The notes under the pieces were generated by a model. The model made no database searches. It saw only the letters and a program-made list of their open reading frames with translations, and was not told the origin of the DNA. A stretch of DNA of 64,000 nucleotides, from assembly GCF_000226255.1 (NCBI RefSeq), contig NZ_AGFG01000019.1:1-64000 (forward strand), given 5' to 3'. This DNA comes from Desulfovibrio sp. A2 (GTDB taxonomy: Bacteria; Desulfobacterota; Desulfovibrionia; Desulfovibrionales; Desulfovibrionaceae). Positions 52,440-61,728 of this stretch are shown here, piece after piece. Position 1 is the first letter of the stretch; each line of letters opens with the position of its first letter. A program made the position numbers and the translations under genes.

Positions 52440-52660
52440 CCTTTCTCCGCCGGGCATCTCCGGCACGGGTAGTATTGCGCGGCCCACCAAGTCCGGATAT
52501 AGCGCTCACGGCAATGCCCAAGAGCGCCATGCCCGTTTCCCTTGGGGCAGGTTTCAGGTATCAATGGAAATTCCGCACCCGGCCCCGCGCAACCCGCGGG
52601 CCGGTGGGGCACAGCACTACCAGCAGCGGCGCGGAAAGAAAAGCGCGTCATGCCGGAGCC

Positions 52661-52720
52661 CGGCCCGAGCTGGCCCTGACTGGCCCTGACTAGCCCGAAC
52701 TGGCCCGAATCGGCCAAACG
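52661..52720. repeat. 10-bp tandem repeat, six copies
   Basis: Six contiguous 10-bp units close to tggcccgaac fill 52661-52720, in exact register. They lie between the GT9 gene and the histidine kinase. No other gene is supported in 52440-52858. Confidence 0.75.
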
Positions 52721-52858
52721 GATCAATGCTTCGCCCACGCGGGCATCACCTTATCACGGCGGGCCGCGCCGCGCGATGCTAGGCTGCATGTCCGGCGAAA
52801 ACCCTGGCCGCCGACCCGGCATCCGCAACGAAGCCGCACCATACAGCCCGGACAGAGC

Positions 52859-55597
52859 ATGAACGCCATCCATCCCCGCACCTTGTCCTCGCTGCTGCGC
52901 AGCCCGCCCGTCCGGCGGCTGTGGCTGCTGCTGGTGCTGGCGTGCGGCGTGTTCACCCTGTTCCTGCTGCACGCGGTGCACACCTTCTGGGAAACGGCGG
53001 AAACATACCGACGCAACCACCTGCGCGAAATGGTGCTGCTGGCCCGCAACCAGGTGCAACCGGTGCTGGACGAGCTGGCCGCCGGAGCATACGGACGCGA
53101 CCACGCCCTGGTGCTGGTGCGCGAACGGGTGCGCACCATGACCTTCAACGACACGCGCGGCCCCAACTACATCTTCATGAGCGGGTACGACGGCACCGTG
53201 CTGGTCCAGCCCTACGAACCGCAGATGGAGGGCCGCAGCGGCCTGGGGCTGCGCGACGCCGAAGGCGTGGCCATCATCGTGGAGCTCATCCGCACCGCGC
53301 GTGAAAATCCCGATGGCGGTTTTTTCACCTACCGCTACACGCCCCCCGGCGGCAACTCCCCTGAAGAGAAGCTGTCGTTCGTGCTGCCCCTGCCCGAGCT
53401 GTCCTGCTACATCGGCACCGGCACCTACCTCGGCGACGTGCACGCCGGAGAGCAACGCTACATCCTGGCCACGGCCGCGCTGGCCGTGACGGTGTTCCTG
53501 CTGCTGGGACTCACCTTCGTCACCGCCCTGGGCGCGCTTGCCCGGCGCGGCGGGGAACTGGAACGAGAGGTGGAGGAGCGCAAGGCCACGGAGCAGCGCC
53601 TGGCCGAGGCGGAACTGAAGTACCGCTCCATCTTCCAGAACGCGCAGGAAGGCATCGCCGTCATCCAGGACGGGCTGCTCACCTTCGTCAATCCGCGCAT
53701 CGGCGACATACTGCGCCGCCCCGTCGAAGAGCTGACAGGTTCTCCGTTCATCGACCACCTGCACCCCGACGACCGTGCCGTGGCCCTGGACCGCTACATG
53801 CGGCGCATGCAGGGAGAGACGCTGGGCACCTATCCCCCCCTGCGCATCCGCGTGCCCGAGGGCGAGCGCTGGGTGTTCGGCACCGGGGTACTGCTGGAGT
53901 GGGACGGCCGCCCGGCGGTGCTGGTGATGCTGACCGACATCACCGACCTGAAAGAGGCCGAACAGGCCCTGCACGCGCGCGAACAGCAGTTCCGCGCGGT
54001 GCTCACCCAGGCCCCCTTTGCCATGGCCCTGCTGCACCCCAACGGTTCCCTGCGCGAGGCCAACGCCGAATGGCTGGCCCTGCACGGGCTGCACGCCGGG
54101 CGCGACGCGGCCCTCGGCAGCCCGTCCGACACCCTGGCCCCGTACACGCTGGCGCAGGACCGGTACGTGCTGCGCGCGGGCCTGCACGGCCTGGCCGAGG
54201 CCGCACTTTCGGGCGAGGCCATCGTCACCGAACCGTTGGAATTTCCGCCGGACGCCACCCCGGACGGCGAGGCCCGCTGGCTGGCCCTGCGCCTGTACCC
54301 CGTGGGCGGCGCGCCGGGCGAACCCGATGCCGTGGCCTTCGTGCTGCACGACCTGACCGTGCTCATGGAATCGGAACGCGAACGCCAGATGCTGCTGGCC
54401 GACCTTTCGCGCGCCAACCGCGCCCTGTCGCGCGCCCAGCGCCACCTGCAGGGGGTGCTGGACGCCATGCCCTCGGCCATCGTGGTGGCCGATGCCGCCG
54501 ACAGGGTGGTGCTGTGGAACCCGGCGGCCGAACGGCGTTTCAACGTCACGGCAAAGGCCGCGCACGGACGCCCCCTGGCGGAGGTAGCCCCGGAACTGGG
54601 CCGCCACCTGCCCCGGCTGCACGCGGCGCGGCGCGGCGGCGCGGCCACGCCGCCGGAACGGGTGGTCACCCGCACGGAGACCCCTGCGGGCACGCAGACC
54701 GGCGAAGTGCGCCGGGTGGAGGACGTGACCGCCATTCCACTGGAAACCGGCGACGAGATATGGGGCATCCTGCGCCTGGACGACGTGAGCGAACGCGCCG
54801 CCATGGAAGACCTGATGGTGCAGGCCGAAAAGATGGCCTCCGTGGGCAGCCTTGCGGCGGGCATGGCCCACGAGATCAACAACCCCCTCGGCGGCATCCT
54901 GCAAGGGGTGCAGAACCTGCGCCGCAGGCTGCTCGACGACCTGCCCGCCAACCGGGCTGCGGCGGAGCAGCACGGCATGACCTTTGAAAGCGTGTCCGCC
55001 TACGCCGTGGAACGCCGCATCGCCAGCCTGCTGGACGGCATCCGCGAATCGGGCGAGCGGGCCGCGCGCATCGTGGCCAACATGCTCACCTTCAGCCGCC
55101 GCAGTGACCCTTCGCGGGTGCCGGTGCAGATCAACGACCTGCTGGAACGCACCCTGGAACTGGCCGTCACCGACTACAGCCTGGCGCGCAACTACGACTT
55201 CAAGCGCATCGCCGTAGTGCGCCGCTATGACCCGCAGTTGCCGCCGGTGCGCTGTTCCGCCAGCGAGATGGAGCAGGTGTTCCTGAACCTGTTCAAGAAC
55301 GCGGCGCAGGCGCTGACCCAACGCGACGACGGACCGCCCCCCGTGCTGACCCTGACCACCGCCCGTGAACCCGCCCACGTTCGCGTTGAAGTGGCCGACA
55401 ACGGCCCCGGCATGTCGCCTGAACAACGCCGCCGCGCCTTCGAGCCCTTCTTCACCACGCGCGAGACGGGCGCGGGCACCGGCCTTGGCCTTTCCGTGGC
55501 CTATTTCATCGTGGTCACCAACCACAAGGGCTCCATCACCATCGAGGAAGCGCCCAATGGCGGCGCGGTGTTCGTGGTGCGCCTGCCCCTGGCTTGA
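52859..55597 (+). CDS. Membrane sensor histidine kinase (Cache-PAS)
   Basis: The 912-aa product has a first membrane helix (~residues 20-42), a periplasmic single-Cache-type domain (NYIFMSGYDGTVLVQPY, FTYRYTPPGG), a second helix (~203-225), at least three PAS domains (from ~245: YRSIFQNAQEGIAVIQDG; ~375: FRAVLTQAPFAMALLHPNG; ~540: LDAMPSAIVVADAADRV) and the kinase core. The phospho-acceptor is His671 in LAAGMAHEINNPLGG; N box FKNAAQAL, G1 DNGPGM and G2 GTGLGLSV complete a hybrid-free kinase. No response regulator gene is next to it, so its partner is elsewhere. The ligand is unknown. Confidence 0.92.
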   Translation: MNAIHPRTLSSLLRSPPVRRLWLLLVLACGVFTLFLLHAVHTFWETAETYRRNHLREMVLLARNQVQPVLDELAAGAYGRDHALVLVRERVRTMTFNDTRGPNYIFMSGYDGTVLVQPYEPQMEGRSGLGLRDAEGVAIIVELIRTARENPDGGFFTYRYTPPGGNSPEEKLSFVLPLPELSCYIGTGTYLGDVHAGEQRYILATAALAVTVFLLLGLTFVTALGALARRGGELEREVEERKATEQRLAEAELKYRSIFQNAQEGIAVIQDGLLTFVNPRIGDILRRPVEELTGSPFIDHLHPDDRAVALDRYMRRMQGETLGTYPPLRIRVPEGERWVFGTGVLLEWDGRPAVLVMLTDITDLKEAEQALHAREQQFRAVLTQAPFAMALLHPNGSLREANAEWLALHGLHAGRDAALGSPSDTLAPYTLAQDRYVLRAGLHGLAEAALSGEAIVTEPLEFPPDATPDGEARWLALRLYPVGGAPGEPDAVAFVLHDLTVLMESERERQMLLADLSRANRALSRAQRHLQGVLDAMPSAIVVADAADRVVLWNPAAERRFNVTAKAAHGRPLAEVAPELGRHLPRLHAARRGGAATPPERVVTRTETPAGTQTGEVRRVEDVTAIPLETGDEIWGILRLDDVSERAAMEDLMVQAEKMASVGSLAAGMAHEINNPLGGILQGVQNLRRRLLDDLPANRAAAEQHGMTFESVSAYAVERRIASLLDGIRESGERAARIVANMLTFSRRSDPSRVPVQINDLLERTLELAVTDYSLARNYDFKRIAVVRRYDPQLPPVRCSASEMEQVFLNLFKNAAQALTQRDDGPPPVLTLTTAREPAHVRVEVADNGPGMSPEQRRRAFEPFFTTRETGAGTGLGLSVAYFIVVTNHKGSITIEEAPNGGAVFVVRLPLA

Positions 55598-56076
55598 GGA
55601 AACCCTCTCCTTCCAGATTCGCATCCGGGGGTGCTGCCCCACGGCCCGCTCCTTCGCGCGTGCCGCCGCCTGCCCGCGCCGAATTCCCCCCCCCCAAAAA
55701 TGCCGGCACGATCCACCCTCGCCCCGGCCAGGTCGCGGGCTGCCCGACCCCGCGCCGGGGCTTCTGCAAATCGTCACACATCCGTCACCGCCGTCTCCCA
55801 CGCTTCCGTGCTAACTACCTGACGCGAGACGTACAGGACGCCACGCGGCGTCACGCAACCGTCACCACGTCCGTCGTGGGCGCGGCAGGGCGACACACTC
55901 ACCGCCTGCTCACGGTTGCTGCCTTTCACGCCTCCGCGCGGACCGCCCGCCTTCCGCCCGCCGCAACCGGACGCCACCCCGGCGTGACGCATCTCCGAAT
56001 GCGGTGGCGCAGCGGCCCATGTGGTTTTTTTGCGCAAGGCAACACCCGACCATCTGCAACGTATCCGGGGGGATAC
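55598..56076. other. Intergenic region between the kinase and the EAL-GGDEF gene
   Basis: An open frame crosses this region but its translation is Arg/Pro/His-rich without motifs. A run of ten Cs lies at 55686-55695. Several ccgtcac copies occur between 55760 and 55870. No c-di-GMP riboswitch consensus was seen. Confidence 0.4.
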
Positions 56077-58524
56077 ATGCAAAACACATGGCTCGAGCCT
56101 TTTCTGGAAATGCTCGGCCGCAAGCGCGGCGAGCAGGGCCAACCCGCGCGCCCGTACAGCCTGCCGCCGGACGGTTTGGGCGATGCTCACGCCTCGCTGG
56201 GCTTCACGTTTCTCGACATCGCCAACGCGGTCCAGCCAGACGGCACGCAGCCCTCCCCGCAACCCCTCCTCAACGGCCCCGGCGGGCCGAGCGTTGTTGA
56301 TGCTTCGGTGCGCGAGATGGTCACCCGGCACGACGCCCTGCACATGCTGCTGGTGCGCATGGTGGACCACGTGCTGGTGCGCGACCTGTACGGAGAGGAA
56401 ATCACCGTCGGCATCGAAACGCTGCTGGTGGAGGGGCTGTGGGCGGCGGTGCCCGGCCTGAGCGGGCAGCCCGCCTCTGCCCACCACCTGCTGCCGCTGG
56501 AATCGGGAGAATTCCTGGTGTTCTGGCCGGAACCGGCAACCCGCCCGCAACGGCTGGCCGACGCCGCCTTCACCATGAAGCTAAAGTTGCAGCACCACCT
56601 GAAGGATTCGGTGCTGCGCTGGACCGGGCGCGAGGTGAACATCGGCGTGGGCTGCGCCACCTACCGCCGCCGCCCGGATGGCGAGCCCCGGCAGGAATTC
56701 TTTCAGGCCGTGCGCGAGGCGCGCACCATGGCCCGCAAGGAAATGGACCTTTCAGACCTGCGCCTTGCGCGCGACTTCAAGGCGGTGTTGCAGGACAACG
56801 CCATCCGCACCCTGTACCAGCCCATCGTGCGCTTTCCCACCGGGCGGATCATGGCCTGGGAGGCGCTCAGCCGAGGCCCGGTGGACACGCCCTTCCATTC
56901 GCCCATGATGCTCTTCGACATCGCGGAGGAATTGGGCATGCTCTTCGCGCTGGAACGCATCTGCCGCGAGCGGGCCATCGCCTGCGCGGGCACCCTGGCC
57001 CCGGACCAGAAGCTGTTCCTGAACATTCACCCGCGCACCCTGACGGACCCCGGCTTCACCCCCGGCAGCACGCTGGAAGCGGTGCGGGCCATGGGCCTTG
57101 CGCCCGAGAACATCGTTTTCGAGATCACCGAGCGGCATTCCATCCGCGATTTCGGGGTGTTCTACAAAACGCTCTCGCATTACCGGGGTCAGGGCTTCAA
57201 GGTGGCCATCGACGACGCGGGCACCGGCTATTCCGGCCTTGCCACCATCGCCGAACTGAAGCCCGACTTCATCAAGATCGACATGTCGCTCATCCGCAAC
57301 ATCAACCGCGACCCGGTGCGCCGCGCGCTGATGGAAACGCTGGTCAGCTTCGCCGAAAAGATCGGCTCGCGGGTCATCGCCGAAGGCATCGAAACCCGCG
57401 AGGAAGCCGCCACCCTGATGGCCATCGGCGCGCACTACGGGCAGGGCTACTACCTGGGACGCCCCGACTACCCCAAGCCGGAAACCCACGTGGACATCGG
57501 CGAGTTGCGCCCCGCCACGCAACTGCCCAGCGTGGGCGGCCTGGCCTGCTCCATGCCGGTGGGCGAACTGGCCGAACCCGCCCACACCGTGCCCCCCACC
57601 ACCCTGGCCGGGGAGGTGCGCAAGCTCTTTGAAACATCTGATCCGCTGACCAGCATCGCCGTGGTGGACGAACGCTCCAAGCCCTTGGGGCTGATCATGG
57701 ACTACCACCTCAACCGGCAGCTTTCGGCGCAGTACGGGGTGGCGCTGTACTTTAAGCGGCCCGTGTCGGCCGTCATGGACACCAAGCCGCTGGTGGTGGA
57801 GGAAACCACCCCGGTGGAGGACGCCGCGCGCCGGGCCATGTCGCGCAGCCGGTTGCAGGCCTACGACGACATCCTGGTCACCCGGGGCGGCGCGCTGACG
57901 GGCACCGTTTCGGTGCAGCGGCTGCTGCACAAGCTGGCCCAGGTGCAGGTGGAACTGGCCAAGGGCACCAACCCGCTCACCGGCCTGCCCGGCAACGTGG
58001 CGCTGGAGAAGGAACTGGAGACCCGGCTGGCCGGAGGACAGCCCTTTTCGCTGCTGTACGCGGACCTGGACAACTTCAAGAGCTACAACGACACCTACGG
58101 CTTCAAGAACGGCGACAGGATCATCCTGCTGCTGGCCAAGGTGCTGTCGTGGGCGGTGCAGCGGCACGGGGCCAAGGGCGACTACGTGGCGCACATCGGC
58201 GGCGACGACTTCGTGTGCATCACCTCGCCCCGCCACGCCGAACGGGTGTGCCGGGCGGCCACGCGCTGCTTCGGGCGGCTGGTGCGCGGCTGCTACTGCG
58301 GCGACGACCAGGTGCGCGGGTGGATCACCGCGCGCGGGCGGGACGGCATGGAGCGGCGCTTTCCCTTCGTCTCGGTGTCGCTGGCCGTGCTGGATTGCCA
58401 TGAACGCAGCAACCTGCACGAAATCGGCGAACGGGCCGCCCACGTGAAGCACCTGGCCAAGGCCATTCCCGGCAACGCCTACGTGCTGGAATGCGGGGTG
58501 TGCCAGATGCGCGCCCTGCACTGA
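56077..58524 (+). CDS. EAL-CBS-GGDEF c-di-GMP signalling protein
   Basis: The 815-aa cytoplasmic protein starts at ATG 56077 after gggggg. Residues 1-230 are an N-terminal region of unknown type. The EAL domain (~240-490) has its signature at ~262 (WEALSRG), the metal and catalytic residues in NIHPRTL, FEITERHS, IDDAGTGYSGL and IAEGIETREE. CBS-like repeats follow (~515-645). The GGDEF domain (~650-800) has an intact active site, HIGGDDFVCI, near 707. So both c-di-GMP synthesis and breakdown are possible; the CBS pair may bind a nucleotide. The architecture resembles a family seen in Desulfovibrio. It is monocistronic. Confidence 0.9.
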   Translation: MQNTWLEPFLEMLGRKRGEQGQPARPYSLPPDGLGDAHASLGFTFLDIANAVQPDGTQPSPQPLLNGPGGPSVVDASVREMVTRHDALHMLLVRMVDHVLVRDLYGEEITVGIETLLVEGLWAAVPGLSGQPASAHHLLPLESGEFLVFWPEPATRPQRLADAAFTMKLKLQHHLKDSVLRWTGREVNIGVGCATYRRRPDGEPRQEFFQAVREARTMARKEMDLSDLRLARDFKAVLQDNAIRTLYQPIVRFPTGRIMAWEALSRGPVDTPFHSPMMLFDIAEELGMLFALERICRERAIACAGTLAPDQKLFLNIHPRTLTDPGFTPGSTLEAVRAMGLAPENIVFEITERHSIRDFGVFYKTLSHYRGQGFKVAIDDAGTGYSGLATIAELKPDFIKIDMSLIRNINRDPVRRALMETLVSFAEKIGSRVIAEGIETREEAATLMAIGAHYGQGYYLGRPDYPKPETHVDIGELRPATQLPSVGGLACSMPVGELAEPAHTVPPTTLAGEVRKLFETSDPLTSIAVVDERSKPLGLIMDYHLNRQLSAQYGVALYFKRPVSAVMDTKPLVVEETTPVEDAARRAMSRSRLQAYDDILVTRGGALTGTVSVQRLLHKLAQVQVELAKGTNPLTGLPGNVALEKELETRLAGGQPFSLLYADLDNFKSYNDTYGFKNGDRIILLLAKVLSWAVQRHGAKGDYVAHIGGDDFVCITSPRHAERVCRAATRCFGRLVRGCYCGDDQVRGWITARGRDGMERRFPFVSVSLAVLDCHERSNLHEIGERAAHVKHLAKAIPGNAYVLECGVCQMRALH

Positions 58525-58529
58525 GATCA

Positions 58530-58732
58530 CGCGGCAGCCATGCTCCGCACACGACGGCCCCCCCACGGTGCAACGCGGGGGGGCTTGTCCGTCCGGCGGG
58601 TGCACGCGGGCACGGAGCCCACAGGAGGAGCGCACGGCTCCGTGCTTTCGGACGAATGTTGCGCCGCCCGCCACGCCAGGCGCGACGGGCGGCGGACGTC
58701 TTTGAATTACCCCGTCAGGGCTGTTTCCCGAA
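58530..58732. terminator. Series of hairpins between convergent genes
   Basis: Three GC-rich stems lie here: a C7/G7 stem near 58559-58583, gcacggagcc with ggctccgtgc near 58610-58650, and cgccgcccg with cgggcggcg near 58663-58695. They separate the EAL-GGDEF gene from the convergent lactate permease and probably end both transcripts. Confidence 0.55.
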
Positions 58733-60364
58733 TTAGGGCAGCATCCAGCCAATGACGTAGGCTTGCAGCGTCACCAGCACGCTGATCACAAGGGTCATGG
58801 CGATGCTGTGCCCAAGGGCGAAGCGGAACAGCGCCCCTTCCTGGCCCACGGTGTGGGTGGAGGCCGTGGCCACCGAGATGGACTGCGGCGAGATCATCTT
58901 GCCGGTCACCCCGCCGGTGGCGTTGGCGGCCACGGTCAGGTACGGGTCCACGCCCACGGCGCGGGCCGTGGCCTGCTGCATGCTGCCGAACAACGCGTTG
59001 GACGAGGTGTTCGAACCGGTCAGGAACACGCCCAGCCAGCCCATGATGGGCGCGAAGAATGGGAACAGCGCGCCGGTGTGGGTGAAAGCGATGCCGAGGG
59101 TCGAGCTCATGCCGGAATAGTTCATGAGTTGCGCAAGCCCGAGGATGAGCATGATGGTCAGCACCGGAAAACGCAGTTGGTGGCAGGTGCGCCAGAAGCA
59201 GCCGACGGCCCGCTTCATGCCGTAGCCCGGCATTATGGGCACCGACAGCAGCCCCGCCAGCAGGATGGCGGTGCCCCCGGCCGACAGCAGATTCAAGGTG
59301 TACTTGGCCGCATAAGGCGCATCCTTGGCCACGATGGGCGCGGTCTTGGCGATGGCGCCGTGCAGGCCCGGCCATTCGATGGCCTGGATGTACACCTTGT
59401 TCAGCCCGGCCTTCACGCCGTCCAGCCCCCAGAAGAAGACGAACACCGCCAGAATGGCGTACGGAGCCCAGGCCCGCAGGATCTCGCCGGTGGAGTGGTG
59501 GGCGCTGGCCGCCGCGCTGGCGGGCTGTTCATCGGCAAAGTGCCAGGTGCTGGCAGGCCTCCAGAAACGCAACAGCACCAGCAGGCCGATGATGGTCACG
59601 ATGGCCGCCATGACGTCGGGCAACGTGGGGCCATGCAGTTCGGCGAACAGGAACTGCGTGCCGCTGAAGCACACGCTGGCTACCACGATGGCGGGCAGCA
59701 CCTCCATGGACCGGCGGAAACCGCACATGACCACGGTCATCCACAGCGGCACCACCAGCGCGAACACCGGCAGCTGCCGCCCCACGTACTGGCTGAGCGT
59801 GGTCACGTCCAGGCCGCTGACCTGGCTGGCCACGATGACCGGGATGCCCAGCGCCCCGAAGGCCACGGGCGCGGTGTTGGCCACAAGGCAAATGCCCCCG
59901 GCGTACACCGGGCTGAAGCCCAGCCCCATCAGCATGGCCGCCGTGATGGCCACCGGCGTGCCGAAGCCCGCCGTGCCTTCCAGAAACGCGCCGAAGGCAA
60001 AGGCGATGAACAGAGCCTGCAACCGCCGGTCGTCGGTAAGCCGGGCCAGCGAGCCCTTGATGATCTCGAATTCGCCCGATTCCACGGTCATGTTGTACAG
60101 CCACACGGCCGTCAGCACGATCCAGATGATCGGGAACAGCCCCATGGCCATGCCATACAGCGTGGCGTTGACCGCAAGGCCCACGGGCATGCCCCACACG
60201 CCCACGGCGGCGCACAGCGCACCGGCCAGCCCCAGCGCGGCGGCCATGTGGCCCTTGGCCCGCCGCACGGCCAGCATGTAGAAGAGTATCGCCAGCGGCA
60301 GCATGGCCACGCAGGCCGATGCGGCGATGTTGGAAAACGGATCGTACTGCTGCACCCAGTTCAT
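58733..60364 (-). CDS. lctP: L-lactate permease
   Basis: This 543-aa inner-membrane transporter of the LctP family has about 12-14 helices. It starts MNWVQQYDPFSN and has the conserved AGFGTPVAITAAMLMGLGFSPVYA and GSNTSSNALFGSMQ motifs. Lactate is a principal electron donor for sulfate reducers. It has a good aggggg site, and is divergent from a LysR gene that probably regulates it. No lactate dehydrogenase gene is next to it. Confidence 0.95.
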   Translation of the reverse strand: MNWVQQYDPFSNIAASACVAMLPLAILFYMLAVRRAKGHMAAALGLAGALCAAVGVWGMPVGLAVNATLYGMAMGLFPIIWIVLTAVWLYNMTVESGEFEIIKGSLARLTDDRRLQALFIAFAFGAFLEGTAGFGTPVAITAAMLMGLGFSPVYAGGICLVANTAPVAFGALGIPVIVASQVSGLDVTTLSQYVGRQLPVFALVVPLWMTVVMCGFRRSMEVLPAIVVASVCFSGTQFLFAELHGPTLPDVMAAIVTIIGLLVLLRFWRPASTWHFADEQPASAAASAHHSTGEILRAWAPYAILAVFVFFWGLDGVKAGLNKVYIQAIEWPGLHGAIAKTAPIVAKDAPYAAKYTLNLLSAGGTAILLAGLLSVPIMPGYGMKRAVGCFWRTCHQLRFPVLTIMLILGLAQLMNYSGMSSTLGIAFTHTGALFPFFAPIMGWLGVFLTGSNTSSNALFGSMQQATARAVGVDPYLTVAANATGGVTGKMISPQSISVATASTHTVGQEGALFRFALGHSIAMTLVISVLVTLQAYVIGWMLP

Positions 60365-60553
60365 GAATGCCCCCTGTGGTTTGACGTGCATGGACGGCCC
60401 CGCGCGCACACTGCGTGCGCGGCGGCTGGCCGCATGGTGCGTGGCGCGGCCACATTCCCGTCCGCCCGCGCGATGCCGGGCGGCGGAAACGGCACCGTGG
60501 CCGCTTGAACCTCGCTGCTTCTGCTGTTAGCCAAGGGGTCTGGCAGTTGTGAA

Positions 60554-60568
60554 ATGAATTGTCTTCAT
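60554..60568. promoter_or_regulatory. LysR-type T-N11-A site in the lctP-lysR region
   Basis: atgaa-ttgtc-ttcat is a perfect 5-bp dyad with the T-N11-A form (T60555, A60567) bound by LysR-family proteins. It lies 27 bases before the LysR start and 190 bases from lctP, so it could serve autoregulation or lctP activation. Confidence 0.55.
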
Positions 60569-60594
60569 GAACCCCAGTCGAAAACGGAATAGCC

Positions 60595-61728
60595 ATGCAC
60601 CTCAGGGTATTGCGCTGCTTTGTGGAGGTGGTTCGCGCGGGTGGGTTTTCCGCCGCCGCGCAGGCCGTGTGCGCCACCCAATCCACGGTCAGCAAGGCCG
60701 TGCGCGGGCTGGAGGAGGACTGCGGGGCCATCCTGCTGGAACGCACCCCGGCGGGAGTGACCCTGACGGCGGCGGGCGAGGTGGCCTACCGCCGCGCGCT
60801 GGCCATGCTGGCCGAAAAGGAGGCCATGGATGCGGAGATGGACGACCTGCGCAACGTGCGCCGGGGCACGCTGCGCTTCGGCGTGCCGCCGGTGGGCAGC
60901 ACCCTGCTGTTCGCCCGGCAGTTCGCCGAATACCGCCGCCGCTATCCGGGCGTGCGCATAGAACTGCGCGAAAAGGGCTGCTATGCGCTGGAAGAGGACG
61001 TGCTGCGCGGCGAACTGGAAATGGCCCTGGCCCTGCTGCCCGTATCCGGCCAGTTCGAGGTATCGCCCCTGTGCGACGAGCCGCTCATGGCCCTGCTGCC
61101 GCAAGGGCACCCCTTGCAGGGCCGCGTGGCCCTGTGCCTGCGCGACCTGGACGGCAGCGCGTTCATCCAGTTCGAGCAGGGCTTCGCGCTCAACGCGCGC
61201 ATCCGCGACCGCTGCCTTAAACAGGGGGTGCGCCTGGACGAAACCCTGTGCAGCGGCCAGATACCCTTCATCATCAGCCTGGTGGCCGCCGGACTTGGCG
61301 TGGCGCTGGTGCCGCGCCTGATGCTGACGGAGCCGCTGCCCGACGGCGTCCACCGCGCCCTGCTGGACGACGACGAACTGCGCTGGCGCGCGGTGCTGGC
61401 CTGGCGCAAGGGGCACAGCCTGTCCCCGGCGGCGGCCGCATGGCTGGAACTGATGCACGAGATGCCGCCGCGCATCTCGTGCGGCAAGGACGGCGGCCAG
61501 GCGCTGATGGACACGCCAGACACGCCAGACAGGCCGAGCAAGCAGGGCAGGCCGGACAGACAGGTCAGGCCGGGCAGACAGGGCAGGCCGGGCACGGAGG
61601 GCATGGCATGTTGCGGGACTGCGGAAGTGACGGGGGGAAGGACAACAAGCAAAAAAGTCCCGCCAGCAGGGGCGGGGCAATGTTGCGCGGCGGGCAGGAA
61701 GAGCGGGAAGAGCGGACGGAAGCGCTGA
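60595..61728 (+). CDS. LysR-family transcriptional regulator
   Basis: The product is 377 aa: winged helix-turn-helix at residues 1-60 (VLRCFVEVVRAGGFSAAAQAVCATQSTVSKAVRGLEE) and a LysR substrate-binding domain (~90-295). It probably regulates the divergent lactate permease. The last ~75 residues are abnormal: they contain three 18-bp tandem repeats (61545-61598) and read through the terminator of the convergent CheA-like gene, so the usual ~300-aa LysR end has been extended by loss of a stop or a frameshift. The stop codon sits directly beside the CheA-like gene's stop. Confidence 0.88.
   Translation: MHLRVLRCFVEVVRAGGFSAAAQAVCATQSTVSKAVRGLEEDCGAILLERTPAGVTLTAAGEVAYRRALAMLAEKEAMDAEMDDLRNVRRGTLRFGVPPVGSTLLFARQFAEYRRRYPGVRIELREKGCYALEEDVLRGELEMALALLPVSGQFEVSPLCDEPLMALLPQGHPLQGRVALCLRDLDGSAFIQFEQGFALNARIRDRCLKQGVRLDETLCSGQIPFIISLVAAGLGVALVPRLMLTEPLPDGVHRALLDDDELRWRAVLAWRKGHSLSPAAAAWLELMHEMPPRISCGKDGGQALMDTPDTPDRPSKQGRPDRQVRPGRQGRPGTEGMACCGTAEVTGGRTTSKKVPPAGAGQCCAAGRKSGKSGRKR
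61545..61598 (+). repeat. 18-bp tandem repeat in the LysR 3' end
   Basis: Three copies (61545-61562, 61563-61580, 61581-61598) of a unit like gggcaggccgggcagaca. Being a multiple of 3, copy-number change would alter tail length without shifting frame. Confidence 0.8.
61651..61676 (-). terminator. Terminator of the CheA-like gene, inside lysR
   Basis: On the minus strand CCCGCC (61676-61671) and GGCGGG (61664-61659) close a short loop and are followed by ac and six Ts (61656-61651). It lies ~55 bases after the CheA-like stop, within the coding tail of LysR. Confidence 0.75.

Noticed and set aside
55598..56076. c-di-GMP riboswitch before the EAL-GGDEF gene
   Set aside because: The conserved GEMM core and tetraloop-receptor pattern are not present.
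61505..61600. CRISPR-like repeats in the lysR 3' end
   Set aside because: The units are 18 bp, directly adjacent and without spacers; they are a simple tandem repeat.
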